Below are positions 25,963 to 35,583 of a stretch of 64,000 nucleotides of DNA, in pieces. Position 1 is the first letter of the stretch, and each line of letters opens with the position of its first letter. The position numbers and the translations under genes are program-made. The notes under the pieces were generated by a model. The model worked only from the letters and a program-made list of their open reading frames with translations. It did not search any database and was not told where the DNA came from. This DNA is from Ignavibacteriota bacterium (GTDB taxonomy: Bacteria; Bacteroidota; Ignavibacteria; Ignavibacteriales; Melioribacteraceae), in the NCBI GenBank assembly GCA_016708125.1, contig JADJGF010000001.1, positions 1,076,001 to 1,140,000 on the forward strand, given 5' to 3'.

Positions 25963-27285
25963 ATGAAAAGTTCAAAAGTTTTTTTTACATCTATTGTAGT
26001 TGCTTTGGGAGGCTTTCTATTTGGGTTTGATACTGTTGTAATTTCCGGTGCCGATAAACAATTGCAAGCATTATGGCAAAGTTCAGATTTATTTCACGGA
26101 CTTGTTGTAATGTCCACAGCACTTTGGGGAACTGTACTTGGCGCAATTACCGGCTCAATTCCAACAAATAAATTAGGAAGAAAAAAAACTCTAATATTTA
26201 TAGGAATTTTATTTTTCATTTCCGCAATTGGTTCTGCGTTGGTTTCTGATCCTTATCTATTTGCAATTTTTAGATTTATAGGAGGAATTGGAATTGGAAT
26301 TTCAACAATAGTATCGCCATCTTATATTGCAGAAATTTCTCCGGCAAACAAACGCGGAAGCCTTGTTGCACTTTATCAATTTAATATTGTATTTGGAATT
26401 TTAATGGCTTTCGTTTCAAACTATTTTTTGCAAGATAATGGTGAAACCGCTTGGAGATGGATGCTGGGTATGGAGGCAATCCCGGCATTCATTTACACAG
26501 CATTAGTTTTGGGAGTTCCAGAAAGTCCACGCTGGTTATTGGAATACAAAAACGATAAAAATAAAGCGATTGAAATTCTTAAAGAAATTAATCCATCTGC
26601 AAATTTAGATGAAGAAATTTTTGCAATCGAAAAGGAAAAAAGCGAAGAGACAACTCACGAAAATATTTTTATGCAGAAATATAGAATTCCGTTAATGTTG
26701 GCTTTCTTTATTGCATTCTTCAATCAAACTTCCGGAATAAATGCTTTTCTATATTATGCGCCAAGAATTTTTGAATTAGCCGGATTGGAAAAATCAGCTT
26801 CGTTCCTTAGCAGCATTGGAATTGGCGCCATAAATTTAATTTTTACATTAATTGGAATTTCAATGATTGATAAATTCGGAAGAAAAACACTTATGTATAT
26901 TTGTTCTTTCGGATATATAGTCTCGCTAAGTTTGGTTGCTTTAGCATTTTTATTAAAATGGCAAGGAATACTTGTCCCAATTTTCTTCTTTTTATTTATT
27001 GCGGCTCACGCTGTTGGTCAAGGCGCAGTTATTTGGGTTTTCATTTCAGAAATATTTCCAAATAAATTGCGTGCAGCGGGACAAGCATTTGGGTCTTCTG
27101 TACATTGGATTTTAGCAGCTTTAATTCCATCACTTATTCCATTTTTATTTAATGCAATTGGTCCGGCAACTGTATTTGTATTTTTCACAATAATGATGGT
27201 TGGTCAGCTTTTGTGGGTAAGATTCAAAATGCCGGAAACAAAAGGTCAAACTTTAGAAAGTTTAGCAGCAAAATTATCCAAGTAA
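25963..27285 (+). CDS. MFS sugar porter, 440 aa
   Basis: This is a sugar:proton symporter of the XylE/GalP type with 12 predicted helices. The start is the ATG at 25963 with a GGCGGA ribosome site, directly before FFTSIVVALGGFLFGFD. Family motifs are LGRKKTLIFIG after helix 2, RFIGGIGIGISTIVSPSYIA, ISPANKRGSLVALYQ, VPESPRWLLE, FFNQTSGINAFLYYAPRIFE and the closing MPETKGQTLE. It precedes a PfkB sugar kinase by 18 bp, so uptake and phosphorylation are coupled. The sugar is unknown; fructose, mannose or a hexose derivative would fit. Confidence 0.93.
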   Translation: MKSSKVFFTSIVVALGGFLFGFDTVVISGADKQLQALWQSSDLFHGLVVMSTALWGTVLGAITGSIPTNKLGRKKTLIFIGILFFISAIGSALVSDPYLFAIFRFIGGIGIGISTIVSPSYIAEISPANKRGSLVALYQFNIVFGILMAFVSNYFLQDNGETAWRWMLGMEAIPAFIYTALVLGVPESPRWLLEYKNDKNKAIEILKEINPSANLDEEIFAIEKEKSEETTHENIFMQKYRIPLMLAFFIAFFNQTSGINAFLYYAPRIFELAGLEKSASFLSSIGIGAINLIFTLIGISMIDKFGRKTLMYICSFGYIVSLSLVALAFLLKWQGILVPIFFFLFIAAHAVGQGAVIWVFISEIFPNKLRAAGQAFGSSVHWILAALIPSLIPFLFNAIGPATVFVFFTIMMVGQLLWVRFKMPETKGQTLESLAAKLSK

Positions 27286-27303
27286 ATTTTTGCGAAAATT
27301 ATA

Positions 27304-28188
27304 ATGAAAAAAAATATTGTTTGCTTTGGTGAAGTTTTGTGGGATGTACTTCCCAAAGAAAAAGTTGCCGGCGGCGCGCCAATGAATGTTGCAATTCGAT
27401 TGCAATCTTTAGGAATTCCAACAAAAATAATTTCTAAAATTGGTAATGATGAAAATGGTTTGGAATTATTAGAAATAATAAAAAATAAAAATGTTGATAT
27501 TTCTCAAATTCAAATTGATGAGAATATTAAAACCGGTGAAGTTTTAGTTAAATTGGATTCAAACGGCATTGCAACTTATGATATTGTTTATCCTTCGGCT
27601 TGGGATAAAATTGAACTAACAGAAGAAAATATTAATTGTGTGAAAAATTCAGATGCGTTTATTTTCGGTTCATTAATTTGCAGAGATGAAGTTTCAAAAT
27701 ATTCGTTATTAAAATTATTGGAAAATGCTAAGTATAGAATTTTTGATGTGAATTTGAGAAAACCATTTTATTCAATTCCGTTAATATTTGAATTGATGAA
27801 AAAATCAGATTTCATAAAAATGAATGATGATGAATTATTAATTATTGCAAAAGAATTAGGCTCAACAGAAATTAAAATTGAGAAAAACATAAAATTCATT
27901 TCACGCAAAACAAAAACAAATTCTATCTGCATTACAAAAGGAAAAGACGGAGCAATTTTATTTATTGAAAATAAATTTTATTCTCATAATGGATTTGAAG
28001 TAAAAGTTAAAGATACGATTGGCTCCGGCGATAGTTTTCTTGCAGCGTTAATATCTAAAATTTTAATTTCTCAAAATTATGAAGAAGCATTAAAATTTGC
28101 ATGTGCAGTAGGAGCAATTGTTGCATCACACAAAGGTGCAAATCCGGAAATTGATTTTGGTGAGATTGAGAAGCTTATAAATAATTAA
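27304..28188 (+). CDS. PfkB-family sugar kinase, fructokinase-like, 294 aa
   Basis: The protein phosphorylates a sugar with ATP. It opens with the fructokinase-like IVCFGEVLWDVLPKEKVAGG and APMNVAIRLQSLG. It carries the C-terminal PfkB signature KDTIGSGDSFLAAL, with the catalytic base at D243. The length and opening resemble the fructokinase and 2-keto-sugar kinase branches. It is paired with the sugar porter upstream and is the last gene of the locus, ending 2 bp from the convergent tag gene. Confidence 0.88.
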   Translation: MKKNIVCFGEVLWDVLPKEKVAGGAPMNVAIRLQSLGIPTKIISKIGNDENGLELLEIIKNKNVDISQIQIDENIKTGEVLVKLDSNGIATYDIVYPSAWDKIELTEENINCVKNSDAFIFGSLICRDEVSKYSLLKLLENAKYRIFDVNLRKPFYSIPLIFELMKKSDFIKMNDDELLIIAKELGSTEIKIEKNIKFISRKTKTNSICITKGKDGAILFIENKFYSHNGFEVKVKDTIGSGDSFLAALISKILISQNYEEALKFACAVGAIVASHKGANPEIDFGEIEKLINN

Positions 28189-28190
28189 TA

Positions 28191-28757
28191 CTATTTTATT
28201 ACTTCTTCATACCTAAAACAATCAACAGTGTGGTCGTTCACCATTCCCACAGCTTGCATAAGAGCATAACAAATAGTTGATCCAATAAATTTAAATCCCC
28301 GCTTTTTTAAATCTTTGCTCATTGCATCTGAAATTGCAGTTTTTGGTGGAACTTCATTTAAACTTTTAAAATTATTTACAATTGGCTTTCCATTAACAAA
28401 TTGCCAAACGTATTTATCAAAACTTCCAAATTCTTTTTGAACTTGCAGAAAAGCCTTTGCGTTTGTTACCACAGAATTAACTTTTAATTTATTTCTAACA
28501 ATTCCGGAATCTTGTAATATTTTTTCAATCTTTTTATCTGAGTATTTTACAATTTTTTTGGCATCAAAATTATCAAACAAACGTAAATAATTTTCCCTTT
28601 TCTTTAAAATTGTAATCCAACTCAAGCCAGCTTGGGCACCTTCCAGATTTAGCATTTCAAATAATTTTCTATCATCATGAACCGGAACTCCCCATTCCTC
28701 ATCATGATATTTAACATAAAGCGGGTCACTTCCACACCAAGAACATCTATTTAACAT
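28191..28757 (-). CDS. tag: DNA-3-methyladenine glycosylase I
   Basis: Tag excises 3-methyladenine from alkylated DNA. The sequence has the HhH-fold Tag pattern with CSWCGSDPLYVKYHDEEWG at residues 5-23, FEMLNLEGAQAGLSWITILK and FVNGKPIVN. The four zinc ligands are all present: C5, H18, H176 and C180 (MVNDHTVDCFRYEE). The length of 188 aa equals the family norm. Confidence 0.96.
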   Translation of the reverse strand: MLNRCSWCGSDPLYVKYHDEEWGVPVHDDRKLFEMLNLEGAQAGLSWITILKKRENYLRLFDNFDAKKIVKYSDKKIEKILQDSGIVRNKLKVNSVVTNAKAFLQVQKEFGSFDKYVWQFVNGKPIVNNFKSLNEVPPKTAISDAMSKDLKKRGFKFIGSTICYALMQAVGMVNDHTVDCFRYEEVIK

Positions 28758-28777
28758 TTTAATATCTCCATAAAATA

Positions 28778-28852
28778 GAACGCAGATTATTATGATCGTT
28801 TATAATTTATCAAGATCTTAATCAATCATAATTATCATAAAAATCCGTGTCC
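28778..28852. repeat. Imperfect inverted repeat with GAACGCAGATT / AATCCGTGTCC ends
   Basis: The ends GAACGCAGATTATTATGAT (28778-28796) and ATCATAAAAATCCGTGTCC (28834-28852) are inverted copies matching at 15 of 19 positions. The AT-rich middle has further short internal repeats (ATCAAGATCTTAATCAATC). It lies in the gap upstream of tag. Confidence 0.6.
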
Positions 28853-28859
28853 TATTTTT

Positions 28860-29312
28860 TTAATTTGGTAATTTACCCAAAATTTTCCAAATCCATTTGT
28901 GAAAACTGTGAAATGAATTCACCGGTTCTGCAAACATTAAAATACATTCTTTATGAACTTCGTTAATCCCATTTTCTATACAAAAATTAATTGCTTCATC
29001 TGTTTCACTTCCTTGCTGCATCCAAATATTTTTAACTCCTATTGAATGAGCTTCTTTAATAACTTGCAAAGTTTGATTAGGCGAAACAACATTTACAATT
29101 CCATCAATTTTTCCTTTTAAATCCTTCAAAGTTTTAAAACATTTGTCACCTTCAAATGTTTCCATATTGGGATTAACACCAAAAACATTAAGACCTTTTT
29201 TCTTCAATTCCTTATAAATTGCATTTCCAAATTTTGTACTTTTTCTTGAAACACCAACAATTGCAATGTCTTTACATTTTAAAAATTCATCAACATATTT
29301 TTGCTTTGTCAT
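28860..29312 (-). CDS. CoA-binding domain protein (YccU-like), 150 aa
   Basis: This is a stand-alone Rossmann-fold CoA-binding domain (CoA_binding_2). It has DIAIVGVSRKSTKFGNAIYK, GLNVFGVNPNMETFEGDKCF, GIVNVVSPNQTLQVIKEA, VKNIWMQQGSETDEAINFC and a final HKECILMF. The matching half of succinyl-CoA synthetase is absent, as is usual for this family. The function is unproven. The gene is a single unit, and the 252-bp gap beyond it belongs to the next gene. Confidence 0.9.
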   Translation of the reverse strand: MTKQKYVDEFLKCKDIAIVGVSRKSTKFGNAIYKELKKKGLNVFGVNPNMETFEGDKCFKTLKDLKGKIDGIVNVVSPNQTLQVIKEAHSIGVKNIWMQQGSETDEAINFCIENGINEVHKECILMFAEPVNSFHSFHKWIWKILGKLPN

Positions 29313-29487
29313 TTTTTTCCCTCAAAAAAATATTATTTAATCCATGCCATTTTTATATTTACAAATTCTATTGTGAATTTTACCATTTTTATTAATGTTA
29401 TATCTTTTTATTTTTTACAATATTTATAAATTTAAACAACTTCTCATTTATTAATTTTATATTATATTTTAAAAAACAGTTTATTAA

Positions 29488-29516
29488 TTGACCATAAGAT
29501 AAATTTTATTTATAAA
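29488..29516 (+). promoter_or_regulatory. Candidate sigma-70-type promoter of the restriction-modification gene
   Basis: TTGACC and TATAAA are separated by exactly 17 nt in the AT-rich gap upstream of the restriction-modification gene, with the start codon about 50 bp further on. The rest of the 252-bp gap shows only AT-rich sequence. Confidence 0.5.
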
Positions 29517-29564
29517 TAATTACTAAATCTTAGAAAAGAAATTTAATATTAGTTGGATTAAATT

Positions 29565-32500
29565 ATGAGCGAAGAATTATTACAAAAAGACTTAAAAAAC
29601 AATCCGGAAAAAATAGGGAAATGGGATTTTTATAATATTGGTTCAACAACAATCAAACAACTTAAAGAAAATGGTATAATTCGTAATATAGATTATGGCA
29701 TAGAAGAAAAAAAGAAAGTAGATGCATTAGTTGTACAAAAGAAAAACGTTATAGCTGTTGTAGAATATAAAAAACCAACAGACTTTAATACTGAAGAAAA
29801 AAAGCAAAAAGCTATCAAGCAAGAATTAGAAGTAGCAAAAAAATTAAAAGCGAATATTTTAATTGCGACTGATAATCAAGAAAGTATTTGGATTAATGTT
29901 CAAAATGGAAATTCTATTAAAGGAGAAGATGGAAGTATAATCAAGACTGTTTTTAATCCAAAAGATGAAAAATTACCTGAATTCATTGAAAAAATTATCA
30001 ATTCAATTAATGAAAAAAACGATCAGATTGTTCCACCAAAATTGGTAAATCCTACTGATCTTGCAAAAAAGATATGGCAAATAGTATGGAGCATTAGTGG
30101 AGCAACTCCCGAATCCTGTCTTTACTCTTTTGTCGAACTTTTTATTTTCAAGTATTTAAGCGATTTAAATGTATTACAAGAACCAGAAAATTTTGATTAT
30201 TTATTAAAACTTTACGAGAAAAAGAATCCCGAATTTGTAATAAGTTATTATGCCAGAAATATAAGACTTAAAATCAAAAATGATTTATTTCCCAAAGGTA
30301 ATGATGGAACAACTATAATTAATGGAACTGTTTTTGTAAATAATGATGACGAAGCCATAGAAGGAAGAAGCACTGCATTTGAAAAAATTTTGAAAGAATT
30401 TGAAAAGTATGGCAAATTAGATAATATTCATCCGGATTTTAAAAGCCAATTATTTGAAAGTTTTCTTAAGGAGAGCATCAGCCAAAAAAATTGGGGACAA
30501 TTTTTCACTCCATTAAAGGTTGTTAAATCCATTGTCAAAATGGCTGAAGACTTTATTAAGCCAAACCTTATCATTGGGGATCCAGCAAGTGGTGTAGGAA
30601 AATTTTTACTAGAAGCAATTAAACCAAAACTGAATCAATTTTATAAAGTTGAAAAAAACAAACTTCAAAATAATATTGAAATTATAGGATATGATATTGG
30701 TTTTGATAAAGATGAACAAAAAACCATAATATTAGCTAAAGCTAATATGTTAATTTATTTTTCTGAATTATTAAAAAACAATAAAGGCATTACAAAACAG
30801 TTTGCCTCTTTATTTAATAAAAGTTTTGAATTAAAGAAAAATTCAATCCTTGGTACTTTAGCAGTAAAAGAAGAAGAAAAATTTGATTTAATACTTTCGA
30901 ATCCGCCTTATGTTACAAGTGGCAGCAGCAATGTTAAGGAAGAAATTAAAAGAAAAGGTCTTTCGGATTATTACAAAATTAATGCAATGGGTTTGGAAGG
31001 TTTATTTATGGAATGGATTATTAAAGCCTTAAAACCAAACGGAAAAGCATTTATTGTAGTGCCTGACGGCATATTTAATCGCCAAAATGATGCAAAACTC
31101 CGTAAATACATTCTTGATGAATGTTTTATTGACGCAATTATTTCGCTACCTCTAAATACTTTTTTCACAACAAATAAAAAAACATTTATTCTGTCTATAA
31201 CTAAAAAAATTGATAAAAAAGAAGAACAGGTTGAACCAGTATTTACGTATTTAGTTAGTGAAATAGGAGAAACAAGGGATGTTTACCGCTTTGACACAGA
31301 ACAAAATGATTTACTAGAGGCAGTAACATTATTTTCCTTTTTTAAAGGCAATAAGTCTAACTTTGAAAAAATCAATACTGACAGAAGATGTAAAATTCAA
31401 CCAATTGAAAAATTTACAAATGAAATCAATTCATCTTGGATAATTGATAAATGGTGGACAGAAGAAGAAAAAATTAATCTTGGTATTGAAGAAAAACAAG
31501 ACAAATTAGATTTATTTGACTTTTCCGTACTTATCCAAAATGTATCAGAGACAATTAGAGAATTAGGTGAAGAATTAAAAGAATTTCAACAAGAAAAAAA
31601 AAAAGCTATAAATAAACAAAAATTTTTTCTAATAAGAGAACTTTTTAATATTGAAAGAGGAAAAAGTAAATACACAAAAAAATACGGCAATCAAAATCGC
31701 GGAAATTTTCCAGTCTATTCTGCCTCAAATAATAATCCTTTAACTTTTATAAATAGTTTTGATCTTAGTGGTAGGTATCTGACCTGGGCGACAAATGGAT
31801 TTGCCGGTTATATGAAAATCATAGATGGTAAGTTTTCAATTAATGGTGACCGAGGACTTTTAAAGCTAAAACAAGACTCTGTGGTAATTGATTATATGAA
31901 AATTGTTCTTGAACCTAAGCTAAGAGAATTGGCAAAAGGAAGAAAAGGAGAAAAAGGAGAAGATGAATTTACAAAAGTTTATCCATCTATGATAAAGAAT
32001 ATTAAAGTTGCTTTACCTATTGATGAATCTGAAAATATTGATATTGAGAGACAAAAAGATATAGTTGAAAAATACAATGCCACTCAAGAAATAATAAAAC
32101 AAGTGAAAGAATATAGGCATAGGATACAAGAAATCAGTGTCGAGATTAAAGATAATTATAAGTTTAAACCTTATCCTATTGAAAAAATATTTGCGACCGA
32201 AAAAGGGTTATCAAAATATACCAATGAATACATAAAGAAAAATAAAGGAAGTTATCCTGTTTATTCTTCACAAACAGTGAATGAAGGTATAATAGGCTAC
32301 ATAAATACATATGATTATGATACAGAGTGTTTAACTTGGACAACTGACGGAATTTACGCTGGAACAGTGTTCTATAGAAATGGGAAATTTAGTATGACAA
32401 CCCATTGCGGTGCATTATTACCAAAAAATAAAAACACTATTTATTTAGGTTACTTATATTTTTATTTGAAAAGCAACTTAAAGAAATATGCGTTAGGTGA

Positions 32501-32690
32501 GCATAATAAACGTATCACTGTAAATATCATAAAAAAAATTATTGTTGATATACCTGTAAAAGAAAATGACGAATTTAGTATAGAAGCACAAAAAGAAATC
32601 ACATCAAAATTCAAGAAAATTGATGAAATAAAAAAAATAATAAATTTAGAATTAAAAAAAATTGAAGAAACAAAAATAAACTACGAGTAA
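29565..32690 (+). CDS. Fused restriction-modification-specificity protein (Type IIB-like), 1041 aa
   Basis: One chain appears to combine all three activities. The N-terminal domain (about 1-110) has a PD-(D/E)XK-type nuclease core (VDALVVQ with D53, then VVEYKKP with E67 and K69). The N6-adenine methylase region (about 160-640) has GQFFTPLKVVKSIVK, SAM-binding DPASGVGKF (339-347) and catalytic NPPY (446-449). Two HsdS-type target-recognition domains follow at about 685-835 and 865-1015, with paired motifs FPVYSASN / YPVYSSQT and LTWATNG / LTWTTDG. The arrangement resembles AloI-, PpiI- and CjeI-like Type IIB enzymes, which cut on both sides of a bipartite site. No separate R, M or S gene is adjacent. 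The gene ends 15 bp from the convergent dehydrogenase. Confidence 0.85.
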   Translation: MSEELLQKDLKNNPEKIGKWDFYNIGSTTIKQLKENGIIRNIDYGIEEKKKVDALVVQKKNVIAVVEYKKPTDFNTEEKKQKAIKQELEVAKKLKANILIATDNQESIWINVQNGNSIKGEDGSIIKTVFNPKDEKLPEFIEKIINSINEKNDQIVPPKLVNPTDLAKKIWQIVWSISGATPESCLYSFVELFIFKYLSDLNVLQEPENFDYLLKLYEKKNPEFVISYYARNIRLKIKNDLFPKGNDGTTIINGTVFVNNDDEAIEGRSTAFEKILKEFEKYGKLDNIHPDFKSQLFESFLKESISQKNWGQFFTPLKVVKSIVKMAEDFIKPNLIIGDPASGVGKFLLEAIKPKLNQFYKVEKNKLQNNIEIIGYDIGFDKDEQKTIILAKANMLIYFSELLKNNKGITKQFASLFNKSFELKKNSILGTLAVKEEEKFDLILSNPPYVTSGSSNVKEEIKRKGLSDYYKINAMGLEGLFMEWIIKALKPNGKAFIVVPDGIFNRQNDAKLRKYILDECFIDAIISLPLNTFFTTNKKTFILSITKKIDKKEEQVEPVFTYLVSEIGETRDVYRFDTEQNDLLEAVTLFSFFKGNKSNFEKINTDRRCKIQPIEKFTNEINSSWIIDKWWTEEEKINLGIEEKQDKLDLFDFSVLIQNVSETIRELGEELKEFQQEKKKAINKQKFFLIRELFNIERGKSKYTKKYGNQNRGNFPVYSASNNNPLTFINSFDLSGRYLTWATNGFAGYMKIIDGKFSINGDRGLLKLKQDSVVIDYMKIVLEPKLRELAKGRKGEKGEDEFTKVYPSMIKNIKVALPIDESENIDIERQKDIVEKYNATQEIIKQVKEYRHRIQEISVEIKDNYKFKPYPIEKIFATEKGLSKYTNEYIKKNKGSYPVYSSQTVNEGIIGYINTYDYDTECLTWTTDGIYAGTVFYRNGKFSMTTHCGALLPKNKNTIYLGYLYFYLKSNLKKYALGEHNKRITVNIIKKIIVDIPVKENDEFSIEAQKEITSKFKKIDEIKKIINLELKKIEETKINYE

Positions 32691-32705
32691 AGTTTTCTTT
32701 GCTTT

Positions 32706-34070
32706 CTACTTCACCCAAACAGTTTTAATATTTACAAATTCTTTTATTCCGTAATGAGAAAGTTCTCTTCCGTAACCGGAATTTTTTATTCCGCCAAAAG
32801 GTAAACGCGGATCTGATTTTACAATTCCATTAATAAACACAGAGCCGGAATTTATTTTTGTCGCAATAATTTTTGCATTTTCCATATTCGTTGTCCACAA
32901 AGATGCACCTAAACCATAAACTGTATCGTTCGCAATATTTACCGCGTCTTCTTCATTTTCAGCAATTATTATTGGTGCAACGGGACCAAATATTTCTTCA
33001 TCAAAAGCCGGCATTCCTTTTTTTACATTTGCTAAAATTGTCGGCTCAAAAAAATTTCCGGGTATGTTTTTTCTTTTTCCGCCGAATAATATTTTTGCAC
33101 CTTTTTCAACAGAATTATTTACTTGAGTTTCAATTTCAAATAATAAATCTTCACGCGCAATTGGTCCCAATTCTGTTTCCTCTAAAAGCGGATCACCAAT
33201 TTTTATTTTATTAATATTTTCAATAAATAAATTTGTAAACTTTTCTGCAATTTCTTTTTCAACAATAAATCTTTTTGCGGCAATGCAGCTTTGACCGTTA
33301 TTTATCAATCGTGCAGTAACAGCATTTTTTGCGGCAAGTTCCAAATCTGCATCTTTCAAAATTATAAAAGGATCGCTTCCGCCAAGTTCCATAACGGTTT
33401 TCTTCAACATTTTTCCCGAGAACTCTGCAACTTTACTTCCCGCAAATTCGCTTCCGGTTAATGTAATTGCTTTAACATTTTTGTTTTCGATTACATTATT
33501 TACTTGATTGGAATTTATAAGAAGTGTTTTAAATGAATTTTTTGGAAAGCCGGCTTTGCTAAAAATTTCTTCAATTGCCAAAGCACACATAGGTACATTT
33601 GATGCGTGTTTTAAAAGACAAACATTTCCAGCCATCAAATTTGGAGCTGCAAAACGGAAAACTTGCCAGAACGGAAAATTCCACGGCATTACTGCAAGCA
33701 CAATGCCTATTGGATCAAACTGTACATAACTTTCTGAAGCGTCAGTTTTAATAAATTCTTTCTGTAAAATTGCTTCAGCATTTTCTGCATAATATTCACA
33801 AACCCATGCGCACTTTTCAACTTCAGCGTAAGATTGTTTTATTGGTTTTCCCATTTCCAAAGTCATAGTTTCAGCATATTCTTTAGAATTACTTCTTAAA
33901 ATTTTTGCGGCGTTTTCCATCAATTTACTTCTCTGCTGAAATGAATAATTTTTCCAAATGTGAAATTCATCATTTACAGAATTTATTATTTTTTCAACTT
34001 CATTATTTGTATATGCTTCAAATAATTTTATTCGTTCGCCGGTTGCCGGATTGATACTTTCTATTGCCAT
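32706..34070 (-). CDS. NAD(P)-dependent aldehyde dehydrogenase, succinate-semialdehyde type
   Basis: The protein has the ALDH-superfamily length for the short Sad/YneI-like group (454 aa). It shows VMPWNFPFWQVFRFAAPNLM, ALTLTGS-like ITLTGSEFAG, the catalytic base E228 in VMELGGSDPF, the nucleophile C262 in NNGQSCIAAKRF, and EEIFGPVAPI plus FGGIKNSGYGREL near the end. Oxidation of succinate semialdehyde to succinate is likely but not certain, since related enzymes act on other aldehydes. It is a single-gene unit. Confidence 0.88.
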   Translation of the reverse strand: MAIESINPATGERIKLFEAYTNNEVEKIINSVNDEFHIWKNYSFQQRSKLMENAAKILRSNSKEYAETMTLEMGKPIKQSYAEVEKCAWVCEYYAENAEAILQKEFIKTDASESYVQFDPIGIVLAVMPWNFPFWQVFRFAAPNLMAGNVCLLKHASNVPMCALAIEEIFSKAGFPKNSFKTLLINSNQVNNVIENKNVKAITLTGSEFAGSKVAEFSGKMLKKTVMELGGSDPFIILKDADLELAAKNAVTARLINNGQSCIAAKRFIVEKEIAEKFTNLFIENINKIKIGDPLLEETELGPIAREDLLFEIETQVNNSVEKGAKILFGGKRKNIPGNFFEPTILANVKKGMPAFDEEIFGPVAPIIIAENEEDAVNIANDTVYGLGASLWTTNMENAKIIATKINSGSVFINGIVKSDPRLPFGGIKNSGYGRELSHYGIKEFVNIKTVWVK

Positions 34071-34224
34071 AATATTTTCCGTAAATTTTTTGAGATCATA
34101 ATTATTTTATAATATTAAAATACTAAGTTTACTTTTTTATCAATAGAAAATTTTATTAGTAATTTAATTTCAAAATAATTCATTGATTGATTATTTTTAT
34201 AATTCACAAACCAAAATTGAGTAC

Positions 34225-35568
34225 ATGGCAAAACTAAAATCTGTTAAAACTTTTGTTCTTGACACAAATGTAATTCTGCACGATCCATCTTGCATACATC
34301 AGTTTAAGGAAAATAATATTGTAATTCCCATTACTGTAATTGAAGAAATTGATCATTTCAAACGCGGAAGCCAAGTTATAAATTTAAACGCGCGAGAGTT
34401 TGTTAGAACATTAGATTCATTAACGGGAAAAAATCTTTTTAACGGCGGCATTCCGCTTGGCAAAGGAAAAGGAAAAGTTAGAATTGTAATTAGCAAATCC
34501 GCCGCAAAAGAAATTAAAGAATCTTTTAGAGAAGATACTCCCGATCACAGAATTTTAAATACGGCTTTGCTGCTTCATCAAGAATCTAAAGGAAATGAAA
34601 AAGTAATTTTGGTTTCTAAAGATGTTAATTTAAGAATGAAGGCAAAAGCTCTTGGTGTACTTTCCGAAGATTACACAACAGATAGAGTTGGTAGTATTGA
34701 AGAATTGTACAGCGGTAAGGAAATTATAGAAAATTTTGATGATGAAATAATTCAGCAATTTTTCAAAACTCCCTTTTCTATTGATGCAGAGATTGTTAAA
34801 AAATATATCAATGCAGAATTAGTTCCAAATAAATATTTTATTCTTAAAAATGAACATAGATCAGTTCTTACTTATTTAAATCAAGATATGAATTTGTTTG
34901 AGAGAATTGACAAAGAAAATATTTATGGAATAATTCCCAGAAATGCCGAGCAAACTTTTGCAACTCACGCTTTATGTAATCCGGATATTCCTTTGGTTTC
35001 TTTAACCGGTAAAGCCGGAACGGGGAAAACATTGCTGGCACTTGCAAGTTCATTACAAGTTAGAAAAAATTATAGACAAATTTATATTGCTCGACCAATA
35101 GTTCCGTTAAGCAATAAAGATATTGGATTTTTACCCGGCGATGTGGAAAGTAAAATTGGTCCATATATGCAGCCACTTTGGGATAATTTAAAAGTTATTC
35201 AAGATCAGTTTAAAGAGACAGATATAAAATTTGAAGCAATCGAAAATTTAGTAAAGGATGATAAACTTGTAATTGAACCATTAAGTTATATTCGCGGAAG
35301 AAGTTTGCAGAGAATATTTTTCATTGTTGATGAAGCTCAAAATTTAACCCCGCATGAAATTAAAACAATTATTACACGCGCTGGAGCTGGTGTTAAAATA
35401 GTTTTAACCGGAGATATTTACCAAATTGATCACCCTTATTTGGATACACAATCAAACGGATTATCTTATTTGATTGATCACTTTAAGGGACAAAAATTAT
35501 ATTCTCATATCAATTTAGAAAAGGGTGAAAGATCAGAACTTGCCGAGTTAGCAAGTAATATTTTGTAA
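34225..35568 (+). CDS. PIN-PhoH fusion protein (YlaK-like), 447 aa
   Basis: The start is the ATG at 34225 before KLKSVKTFVLDTNVIL; a longer in-frame start lies upstream without support. The N-terminal PIN nuclease domain (about 1-150) has the acidic metal site beginning FVLDTNVILHD. The C-terminal PhoH ATPase (about 235-447) has Walker A GKAGTGKT at 262-269, RPIVPLSNKDIGFLPGD, and Walker B FFIVDEAQN. The family is thought to couple RNA unwinding with RNA cleavage. It is convergent with the peptidase gene; a palindromic repeat lies between them. Confidence 0.93.
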   Translation: MAKLKSVKTFVLDTNVILHDPSCIHQFKENNIVIPITVIEEIDHFKRGSQVINLNAREFVRTLDSLTGKNLFNGGIPLGKGKGKVRIVISKSAAKEIKESFREDTPDHRILNTALLLHQESKGNEKVILVSKDVNLRMKAKALGVLSEDYTTDRVGSIEELYSGKEIIENFDDEIIQQFFKTPFSIDAEIVKKYINAELVPNKYFILKNEHRSVLTYLNQDMNLFERIDKENIYGIIPRNAEQTFATHALCNPDIPLVSLTGKAGTGKTLLALASSLQVRKNYRQIYIARPIVPLSNKDIGFLPGDVESKIGPYMQPLWDNLKVIQDQFKETDIKFEAIENLVKDDKLVIEPLSYIRGRSLQRIFFIVDEAQNLTPHEIKTIITRAGAGVKIVLTGDIYQIDHPYLDTQSNGLSYLIDHFKGQKLYSHINLEKGERSELAELASNIL

Positions 35569-35583
35569 GTTTTTCCGTTTCCT

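Noticed and set aside
29313..29564. Possible small gene or antitoxin upstream of the restriction-modification gene
   Set aside because: All frames are short and AT-rich with no start signals; only a promoter is supported.
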